Positions 1 through 7,081 of a stretch of 15,588 nt of DNA are shown here, one piece after another. This DNA is from Funneliformis mosseae. Its lineage: Eukaryota; Glomeromycota; Glomeromycetes; Glomerales; Glomeraceae. The stretch's first letter is position 1; each line of letters starts with the position of its first letter. The notes under the pieces were generated by a model, which made no database searches, was not told the DNA's origin, and saw nothing but the letters and a program-made list of their open reading frames with translations. Both the position numbers and the translations under genes were made by a program. The DNA is taken from contig CAJVPP010002260.1 in the NCBI GenBank assembly GCA_910592005.1, forward strand, positions 1-15,588. The letters run 5' to 3'.

Positions 1-230
1 TATCAAATTAAACCTTCTGCTTACCACCCATATACATTGCTTCGCTTATCACTCATAAGCATCTTAAAGAACTGACCATAATACTATTTATTATATTTAT
101 GAAAATTAAACTTTACAGCATTTTTTATTTGACATTATTCTATTTAAAGATTATTACATAGAAATTAATATGATAATTGTGATTAATAATATTCTTTATA
201 TTTTTAATTTATTAAATAAACCTTTAGCAT
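1..230. other. AT-rich non-coding DNA
   Basis: I see no coding signal. A 61-codon open frame beginning near 170 runs into the dispersed repeat copy that starts at about 231 and has the composition of chance translation of T-rich DNA (Leu, Phe, Ile, Ser). Confidence 0.6.
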
Positions 231-634
231 TGTCACTAAGTTCATTTTCATTTATCTTAACGTCTAAGTTGAAAGGCTGCAGCAGCTTATTCTATACTTT
301 GAAATTTCTGACTTTAAAATTTTCTTTAAGTCCTACAGGTATTTGTTATACTTGAATCAATTTAACAATTTATTACGTCTTAGAATTTAAGATATGTTAG
401 TTAAATTCGTAATGATAAACTCAATAGCAAGTTAGTAAGTATAGTTTATTACAACAAATTTTAGATGAAGGACAACATTGAAGAAAAAGTAAATTTGTAT
501 GAATTTAAATTGATTCCTTTATTTAAATTACTGAAACTCACAAAAGAGTTGATTTACAACTTAAGCAAAAAGTTATTCTATTTATATAAAATTAATTTGT
601 TATGACTAACTATTTGTTACACTATAAATTAACT
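231..634. repeat. Unknown dispersed repeat, copy 1 (more AT-decayed)
   Basis: This block aligns end to end with 1661-2099 in direct orientation. The family is not one I recognise, and I see no terminal repeats, poly-A tail or long frame, so its class is open (solo LTR, SINE-like or non-autonomous DNA element are possible). By hand alignment, about 43 transition differences have A/T here and G/C in the other copy, against about 8 in the opposite direction. About seven of ten CpG sites readable in copy 2 are TpG, CpA or otherwise lost here, but most of the changes lie outside CpG. It contains one unit of the 20-bp motif that is triplicated in copy 2. Confidence 0.85.
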
Positions 635-1497
635 ATTTTTGTAAACTTTAACTATAAAATAATAATAAAAGATAATAAAATAAAAATATAATATAGAAGA
701 TAAAATATAATAATGATAAAAACAAAAGAAATAATAAAAATAATAATTATAACAAAAATAATAAATATGTAAAAAGTTTAATAAAATAAACTAATCAAAT
801 AAATCAGGTGAATCAGATGAATTTTACAAATCCTTTAAATTAAATAAATCGACCTAATTTTCTAATACATTATATTGATCAAAGATCTTTCTTAATATGA
901 TCTACATAAAATTAAATCTAATAACTTTGTAAATCAATTTTTAGAGCAAATTTTTAACACTAACAGCGCTTATTACTGATAATAAGTTTGTAATACTAAT
1001 ATGTAGTCAAAATTATCAAAAAAATTTGAGAAGGCTTTAGATAATAATTTTATTTACCCATTATCGTTGCTTAACATATATTCTTAATTTCATATAATAA
1101 AGATTACAAATTCAGTTATATTATGTAATACTTTATGTAAATTATAATTTATAGAAAAATTGAATATTTTTAATCTGAAGTTAATATTAAAATAAGGTAA
1201 AACTTTACCTACTATATGTTTTATAAATTTTAATAAATAGAATTATCATTAAAGATGCTCACAATTAAACATAAAATATGCGAGATTTAATGCTATTCTC
1301 TATAATATAAATAAAGATTAAAGTATAATTTGATATAAATAAGAAAATTTTGTGAGATACAGTATTAAGAAGTGATAGGGATGTCTAAATATTATTTAAT
1401 AAAATTATCATATTTTTTGAGTGAAAAATGAAAGAGATTCAAAAGTGATATTCTTTAAAGAAAGCTAATAAAATAAAACTGAATATCATAAATAATA
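635..1497. other. AT-rich non-coding DNA with A-rich low complexity
   Basis: Positions 655-790 are A-rich low-complexity sequence dominated by AATAATAA and AAAATAA-type units. The remainder is very AT-rich, with stops in all frames and no protein resemblance that I can recognise. No gene is called. Confidence 0.55.
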
Positions 1498-1655
1498 CAG
1501 TCAACCCTCTCTAAATGCATCTCCTTAGGATCATAGTAAAAATTTTAAAAAATATACATTTAAAGAATGTGTGTATTTAAAGAGAAAATTTTTATATAAA
1601 TTCTATATGCTTAGGACTAAACGAAAGTGTGCATTTAAAGAAAAAATATATAGTG
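1498..1655. mobile_element. Candidate small TA-flanked element (degenerate MITE)
   Basis: The left end, preceded by TA at 1496-1497, begins CAGTCAACCCTCTCTAAATG. The right end read on the reverse strand (from 1657) has the same order of sub-motifs (TACACT, then CTTTAAATGCA, then a TAGTCCTAAG-like block facing CTCCTTAGGA) in diverged form. CAGTCA ends next to TA are typical of Tc1/mariner and pogo-type elements. The right end is poorly conserved, and it lies directly against repeat copy 2, so the boundary is uncertain. Confidence 0.35.
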
Positions 1656-1660
1656 TATGC

Positions 1661-2099
1661 TATCACTGGGTTTGTTTTCATTTATCTTAACGTCTAAGTT
1701 GAAAAGCTGCGGCAGCTGATTCTACACGTTGAAGTTTCTGACCTTAGGATTTTCTCTAAGTCTTACAGGTATCCGTTATACTAGAATCAACTCAGCAATT
1801 TATCACGTCTTAGAACTTAAGATATGTTAATCGAACTCGTAATGACGAACTCAATAGCAAATTAGTGTAGTGTATCACAACAATCCTAGGTGAAGGACAA
1901 CGTTGAAGGGAAAAGTAGTTTGTGTGAATTTAAATTGATTCCTTTATTTATAACTTGAAACTCACAAAAGAGTTAATAAACTTGCAAAGGAGTTAATAAA
2001 CTTGCAAAAGAGTTAATTTACAACTTAAGCAAAAAGCTATTCTATTTATACAAAATTGACTTTGCTACGGCTAGCTACTTGCTATGCTATAAATTAACT
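1661..2099. repeat. Unknown dispersed repeat, copy 2 (less decayed)
   Basis: This is the less AT-shifted partner of 231-634 and retains about ten CpG sites. It is about 35 bp longer, mainly because positions 1958-2017 hold three tandem 20-bp units of the form AAACTTGCAAARGAGTTAAT (the first unit reads AAACTCACAAAAG), where copy 1 has one. No open frame spans it. It would be the better query for finding further family members. Confidence 0.85.
1958..2017. repeat. Three tandem 20-bp units inside repeat copy 2
   Basis: Units at 1958-1977, 1978-1997 and 1998-2017 differ at three or four positions. The partner repeat at 231-634 has a single unit at the equivalent place, so this is a local expansion (or a loss in copy 1). 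Confidence 0.85.
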
Positions 2100-2303
2100 A
2101 AATATAGATATATGTCTCAATAAAATATACTAAAATATAATAAAATAATAAAAATAATAAAAATAATAAAAGTAAATTATAAACTTTAAAGAAATTATAA
2201 ATGAAATAAAGTAAACAGATTGAACAGATTGTTTAGAAAATACAGAAGAAACAAGCATGTTAGGTGAAACAGAAATTATTGCTAATCACTGTTTGACACA
2301 GCA
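2100..2303. other. Low-complexity AT DNA leading into the RING-like pseudogene
   Basis: Positions 2110-2215 are AATAATAAAA-type low complexity. From about 2235 the base composition becomes more gene-like, and a frame leads with one stop into the ATG at 2304, so the pseudogene may begin somewhat upstream of that ATG. Confidence 0.45.
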
Positions 2304-2963
2304 ATGATATCATCTAATGTGAGATCATTATTGATTGACAGATCCCACGTGATATTTGGAGTTGCAATTTCTTCTGTTGATAACGTGAATTCCGATAGTA
2401 ATGTAGAACTCATGAATATACTATTGTCAGGTAGAAAGCAAAGTTTGTTTAAGACTACTGAGATCACTAAAGAAATTTCTAACTAGGTAACCAACCCTAA
2501 ATGTGAGAAATGCTTTGAAAATATTATCATAGATCTTCAGAAAAATACTGCCTTTTTATCTTGCAAACATGCTGTGCATTTAGATTGCATTAATGATCTT
2601 TATAAAAGATATCCTACCTGTACTTCAGCTGATGATATAAAAACTAATAATTTGAAAACCTCAGATCCTAGTAGTTTGCAGAAAAAATGTTCTAATGAAT
2701 CAACTGAAAAATCGTCTAGCAAGAAAGCCAAAAAGAGTGGTGAGAAGAAAAGGTCTCAAAAGAATCAAGTATCAGGTACACTAAAAAAACTTATCAAAGA
2801 ATTATCCTCTAAAACATCTCAGAATTCCAAAGTTATGAAAGAGGGAACTTGGGATTTTTTTGATTTGTATAATACAATAATTAATATGAAAGGACAGGAA
2901 GAGATTGTAAAACGAAATGTTATCAAATTGTATTATAATTTCAGTTCACATTCTCTTAAATAA
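2304..2963 (+). pseudogene. Degenerate RING-like zinc-finger protein with Lys/Ser-rich linker
   Basis: One reading frame runs from ATG 2304 to TAA 2961-2963 and is broken by a single TAG at 2484-2486. The context (ISN*VTNPKCEKC) suggests an original Gln codon. After the stop comes a RING-type ligand series: CEKC (2502-2513), then CKHAVHLDC, then a YPTC motif. The Tyr at 2610-2612 sits where the expected CPTC has Cys and is explained by TGT to TAT. A Ser/Lys-rich basic linker follows (about residues 125-165), then a hydrophobic/charged module containing FFDLYNTII. I recall a large expanded Glomeromycotina family with this architecture. RING proteins are usually E3 ubiquitin ligases, but with a lost ligand and a stop this copy is probably inactive. 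It may have continued past 2963 through an intron; I cannot confirm a downstream exon. Confidence 0.75.
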
Positions 2964-3139
2964 AATTTTTAACCGTATATAATAATAAAGTTTGTCCATA
3001 TCAGACTTTTCTCCTTTTTTAATCTCCTAATATTTTTTTAATTAATATATGCTACATGCGAAATGATATATAATTTGTGTATATTTTTACAGAGAACTGA
3101 TCATCTCGTAATTTGTGAAAACTTGTCAGCACCTGAAAC

Positions 3140-3300
3140 TCTCCTAAAACTATCTATGGAATTAGGGAGATCTCATGTAATACGATATATAGTATATCCA
3201 TGCCACAAACTGATTTTAGCCGACGCTGTATATATGCATATAAATATAAAATTAGCATAGCCCCTATATAAATTCCTGATATGCTTATAATCGAATAAAA
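3140..3300 (+). promoter_or_regulatory. Promoter copy A, upstream of P1
   Basis: This stretch aligns with about 4298-4428. Shared blocks include a CTCATGTAATAC / CACATGTGATAC block, ACAAACTGATTTTAGCCGA versus ACAAACTAATTTAGCCGAA, a TATGCATA/TATGTATA block and, just before each ATG, CTGATATGCTT(A/T)TAAT(C/T)GAATAAAA. A TATATAAA box at 3265-3272 lies 36 bp before the ATG at 3301. I infer a duplicated core promoter with a short leader. Confidence 0.6.
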
Positions 3301-4196
3301 ATGAATCTGATATTTATTATAGTATATTTGCTATAAATCATTAAAATCACTAAGCTAAAATCAATAAATATGGTATATTTTGACTCCTTTATACATTTAA
3401 GTATAACTAATTCGCATATTAACTATGATCTTTCTAGAATGCGTGAAAATGAGACTCTATCAAATTAGAAGAATCGAATTTGAGATACATTAATGATATA
3501 TAGAAAAAATCATCTTTTAACTGATTATAATAAGAGATATCTATTACAAGAAAACAAATATATTTATTATATCAGTGTAATGTTTAGTTCAGAGTAAATA
3601 TAGGAATATGCTATTCTTGTAAACAGCTTATCTATTCCAAATTAGAAAGTGGGTATGAGTATTTTCATACATTCTTTATAGATAAGCATTGATGTATAAA
3701 TTGTACTAGAAATGAATATTATGATATAAGTTTTGAAGACTACATGAAGCTGAAAAATAATTCTCCACCTTACTATTTCACAAAAAAGGTAATCTATCAA
3801 TATGAGATGTAGTTGAAAAATGTATCAAATAGGATTAGACGTATCAGGCAAAAGCATAAAATGCAAAGTAATGTAAACACTATACCTAGCAAACCTTACT
3901 ATATTTATAACCAGCAAAAAAATATCTGTATGGATAATATCTTCTTAACCTCTTCTTCTGTTTAATACCAGAGATATTATTCCTATAAGACAGATAAGCC
4001 ACGTCTATTGACTTCTCTTCTATTGCTACCAAAGCCTATTACATTAATGAATAGCTTCAAGAAATACACTATGTGATGTAATGCAAATGCATCAAAGATT
4101 TCAGCCTATAGATTTAAAAGAAGCCAGGTCTTGATTGATGCTGAAGAATATTTGCGAAATAATGTAAAGATAACTTAATATCTTTTGACTGAATAA
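3301..4196 (+). pseudogene. P1: unrecognised protein remnant with CxxC...HxCxxC zinc-binding pattern
   Basis: I do not recognise this family. From ATG 3301 one frame is readable to about 3580, with interruptions at three codons. After a probable frameshift near 3580-3600 another frame is readable from 3603 to about 4176, with stops only at 3690 (TGA), 3810 (TAG), 3963 (TAA) and 4074 (TGA). The second part carries CYSC at 3609-3620 and, after a spacer of about 25 residues, H*CINC (3687-3704), where the TGA is probably a former Trp. This is a plausible four- or five-ligand zinc knuckle. The C-terminal half is basic and Tyr/Lys-rich (RIRRIRQKHK), which suggests nucleic-acid binding. The ATG is chosen because a TATA box and a promoter shared with P2 sit just upstream and the start codons align. 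It could be a transposon or viral gene, or a host family member. Confidence 0.55.
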
Positions 4197-4297
4197 TAAC
4201 ATTATTTATCTCAACTTATTTAACTGAAAGTGTGATATATGAATTATTTATAACATTTTTTTTGTGAAATAAATAGCTATATAAATGATCGTCTATC

Positions 4298-4428
4298 AAG
4301 AAACTGGTAGAGATTTAGAAAATCACATGTGATACATTATACATCATATTACAAACTAATTTAGCCGAAAATGCTATGCATATGTATATAAGATATAACC
4401 TTTCTGATATGCTTTTAATTGAATAAAA
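4298..4428 (+). promoter_or_regulatory. Promoter copy B, upstream of P2
   Basis: Partner of 3140-3300. It contains the palindromic TCACATGTGA, the block ATTACAAACTAATTTAGCCG, a TATATAAG box near 4385-4392 and the block CTGATATGCTTTTAATTGAA just before ATG 4429. About 14 bp found between the TATA region and CTGATATGC in copy A are absent here. Confidence 0.6.
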
Positions 4429-4453
4429 ATGAACTTGGTTTTATTAAAGTATA

Positions 4454-4475
4454 CAGTCAGAACTTGATATAATGA
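4454..4475 (+). repeat. Left terminal inverted repeat of the MITE
   Basis: 22 bp, 20/22 identical to the inverted right end at 5047-5068. The two mismatches are C/T differences at TIR positions 10 and 12. Confidence 0.85.
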
Positions 4476-5046
4476 TTTGGGATAAACTGATTTTGGCTCA
4501 TACTGATCTTTTTTCTCAAACAAAAACTATATATAATTAATCTTACAACTATATATCGATTTTCTTATAAATTTCGTGATATTATATATACTGATATCAG
4601 ATCATAAACCAGTTATATGTATTTATTCGTGATAAGCTGATACTGATTTTTTTTTCAATATATTGATCATCGTTATAAAGAATTTTTTTATTTTATATAC
4701 CAATTTTTATCGATATTTACCAAATATAGCAAAATAACGAATGTTAACTATAAAATATATTTTTATTGATAACTCATCCCCTTTGATAACTCTTTTATAT
4801 CATTAGCATATTTACAAATAATAAAAATAAGCATGTTACCCTATCTGTATCTCAAAAGCAAAAACTTTGTCAAAAGAAAATTGATAATCTGAATACTTTA
4901 AATATTGAACTTGTTGCTTATTATGTATTGCAAAAAAAATTGATAAACTGAATTATAAAAATTTTATATAGTAAGTTTGATATAATAAGAATATTTGTCT
5001 TATTGAATATTTGATATAATGATACAAAATCATCTGAATGGAGGGT

Positions 5047-5068
5047 TCATTATATCGAATTCTGACTG
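5047..5068 (-). repeat. Right terminal inverted repeat of the MITE
   Basis: It reads TCATTATATCGAATTCTGAC followed by TG on the plus strand and is followed by TATA. It pairs with 4454-4475. Confidence 0.85.
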
Positions 5069-5824
5069 TATACTATTGCTAAATTAGCTAAAATCATTAA
5101 AAAATTATAAAAACGTTATAAATTGTTAAATATATCAGAAACTCATATTAATAGACCTAGGCCTAATAAATTTATTAATATTATTTTAAATGAGGTTTAT
5201 AATAAATCTGTACCTAAACCCATCAAACTTTGTTCTGGATACGATATTGAATATATTAGAAACTGTTATGGTTTCCTTTATCCTGATCAATTTGAAAAAA
5301 TGGTTGAGGTTGAAAAAATATATGATAATTTATCTATTATTAGTTTATATGAACCTCTACAACAATAGGCTATTCGTATAAAAGACGCTTTGCAAGCATT
5401 GATTACTGAAGATCATAAAAGCTATTATCATGTATTCTGCCTTTGCAGATCATCTGGGCAAGGAGAAACCATGATATACTATGATAATTACAAAGGGAGA
5501 GAAGTTGCCATTGGTTATTACAGACCTAATATTCATAATTGCAAGATAACTATTTGTTTTGATTGTTGAAAATTAGTAGAATCACTAATGTAAAATCAAA
5601 AAAAAACATATTTCAGTGGATGGCAGAGATATGAGTATGAGATTAAGCCTGAAGACTTGATAAAACATTGGGATAACTTATGTTTCAAGACTAATAAACA
5701 TATATAAGCCTATTTTCTTGTAAGATCAAAGTCAAAAATATTACGTGAAAAATCTTTTGACCGGAAGGGAATATTATATTTTAAAAAATTACACCTGATT
5801 TCCTCTCACAGTTTGATAGAATAA

Positions 5825-6142
5825 GTGAGAGTGAAATATTTGTCTCATTTATATACACAAAATAAAATAATTTAAACCATCTCAATCATCCAAAAGGTAC
5901 TATGTTTAGATTGAAAGATAAGACAAAAGTCACGATTGTTTAACTGGTTTAATTGAATGATTTCAAAAAATTTTTAATTATAGACTATTGCTTTCAACTG
6001 AAATATAATTTATTTTTGCATTATATAATCTGAATGATTACCTGTGAAATGTATTACCTGCAGACGCTATGCATGATCTGTTTATTTTGGGATTCTCCAA
6101 TATATTATATAACTATTTTAGTGAAGTATTTCAGAAAAATCA
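5825..6142. other. Spacer between P2 and P3
   Basis: The first 150 bp could be a further-decayed tail of P2. From about 6000 it is non-coding and contains a motif block at 6046-6102 that recurs at 6805-6873. Confidence 0.45.
6046..6102 (+). repeat. Short repeat block, copy 1, upstream of P3
   Basis: The sequence TGAAATGTATTACCTGCAGA followed by a TATGCATGATCTGTTTATTT-like segment recurs at 6805-6873 with changes and an insertion. One copy lies about 100 bp before the P3 ATG, the other about 280 bp before the SAM gene ATG, so it may be a duplicated upstream element. Confidence 0.5.
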
Positions 6143-6736
6143 ATGAAGTGATCTTGGGAATTCTTGATTACAAGACAATATAACTATCAATTTGAGAATT
6201 TCTATGCGATAGTTATCTAGTAAGCTTATAGAAATTACAAGAAAAGACCTGAATATTTGGCAAAACGAATTTGAGAAACAGTGAGAAATGATGGTACTCC
6301 TGATGATATGAAGTTTTTAAGTATAAAAAATAAATTAAAACAATCAGGATATATTTGTTATGAGGATGAAGGATATTGTTATCCAGTAAGAAATGACTAG
6401 ATGTATGAGAAGAGAGTCCAATTATGATAATGATTATCTTTTATAACATACATACTTGTTAAGAAATTATTATATCAGCAAGACTATATAGTTGTTAGAA
6501 ATACATATTAGCTTAACATGTTAAAATGGCTACAGAATCCTGGATATTATAATATTCATAAAAAGTATAATTTTGTATACTTCATTAGAATTTCAGAATA
6601 TAAGATATATAAGATTAAATTATCAGAAATGAAATTTATATGTGATTCACTGTTAAAATACATATATCATATTTATAGAAAGGATATTACTGTAAATTTC
6701 ACAAACTTAGATGATAATTGTGAGTTTGTGAGCTAA
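6143..6736 (+). pseudogene. P3: unrecognised protein remnant
   Basis: The family is not recognised. The frame of ATG 6143 is readable to TAA 6734-6736, with about nine in-frame stops, most of which could be former Gln, Trp or Arg codons. Readable segments include a basic Tyr-rich stretch (YRNYKKRPEYLAKRI), an acidic patch (NDGTPDDMK), a segment with YICYEDEGYCYPV, and a final intact run of 72 codons from 6518 rich in Tyr, Ile and Lys. There is no obvious catalytic motif, signal peptide or membrane segment. The composition resembles P1 and P2, and all three are co-oriented and similarly decayed, so they may belong to one larger element or one locally expanded host cluster. Confidence 0.4.
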
Positions 6737-6804
6737 ATTTTCCAGATCAGACCTTAACCCAGATCTAAATATTATATTAATAAAATAATATATTGTCTAT
6801 CTAA

Positions 6805-6873
6805 TGAAATGTATCACCTGCAGATTTATGTAGAATAAAGATTATGATCTGCCTATTCTAGATTAGCTCCTAA
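6805..6873 (+). repeat. Short repeat block, copy 2, upstream of the SAM gene
   Basis: TGAAATGTATCACCTGCAGA and TATGATCTGCCTATTCTAGA segments correspond to the block at 6046-6102, with an insertion of about 12 bp between the two conserved parts. Confidence 0.5.
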
Positions 6874-6994
6874 ATAACATAATACTAATTATACTAAAAT
6901 AGTAATATACTAATTTAGTGATACCTCCATTATTACAAAATATAAGTATACGTATTTCTTGCTAAAAACAAATTCTAGTGCGTCTCTTCTTATT

Positions 6995-7004
6995 TATAAA
7001 AAGG
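6995..7004 (+). promoter_or_regulatory. Candidate TATA box of the SAM-domain gene
   Basis: TATAAAAAGG lies about 80 bp before ATG 7082. A second TATAAATTATAAA run follows at about 7006. Base composition makes such matches common, so this is weak. Confidence 0.3.
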
Positions 7005-7081
7005 CTATAAATTATAAAGGGTAAGTTCAATATATGTATTTTTTATTATTTGGATTCTTTACTTCTAATAACTAATAAATC

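Larger units (their letters stand above)
4454..5068. mobile_element. 615-bp MITE with 22-bp inverted repeats (Tc1/mariner- or pogo-like)
   Basis: The left end 4454-4475 (CAGTCAGAACTTGATATAAT plus GA) and the reverse complement of the right end 5047-5068 match at 20 of 22 positions. Both sides are flanked by TA, or TATA (4450-4453 and 5069-5072). ATATAAYGA-like words recur near the right end. The interior has no open frame of note, so it is non-autonomous. The homologous region of P1 (about 3325-3335) lacks the element and reads AGTATATTTGCT, consistent with an unoccupied site. Confidence 0.8.
4429..5824 (+). pseudogene. P2: unrecognised Cys-rich protein remnant, split by a MITE
   Basis: The family is not recognised. 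ATG 4429 is followed by seven codons and then the element at 4454-5068. From 5072 the same kind of frame resumes and is readable to 5822-5824, with stops at about 5105 (TAA), 5366 (TAG), a TGA after FDC, a TAA after SLM and a TAA after NKHI. Most fit former Gln or Trp. Around 5438-5560 a Cys/His cluster (CLC, then a GETMIYYDNY segment, then HNC and CFDC) resembles a PHD-type finger in spacing (CxC-x11-C-x2-C), but both middle ligands are Tyr (5480-5482 and 5489-5491), as expected from TGY to TAY changes. The N-terminus is basic (KIIKK, KRYK). Reading without regard to stops could continue to about 5990. It sits head-to-tail behind P1 with a shared promoter type, so P1 and P2 may be relatives by duplication of at least the 5' end. 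Confidence 0.5.
6737..7081. other. Upstream region of the SAM-domain gene
   Basis: Non-coding. It holds the second copy of the 6046-type block and a run of A/T-rich core promoter-like words at 6993-7020. Confidence 0.5.

Noticed and set aside
170..355. A 61-codon open frame at the left end
   Set aside because: It crosses the boundary of the dispersed repeat, is not kept open in copy 2 and has no motif.
2282..2467. A 61-codon minus-strand open frame
   Set aside because: It is the antisense shadow of the RING-like pseudogene, whose plus-strand frame continues into recognisable zinc-ligand motifs.
3063..3260. A 65-codon open frame read as a gene or as a downstream exon of the RING-like gene
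   Set aside because: It overlaps the promoter block shared with 4298-4428, where the partner copy has stops in the same frame, so the conserved feature is the DNA and not the protein.
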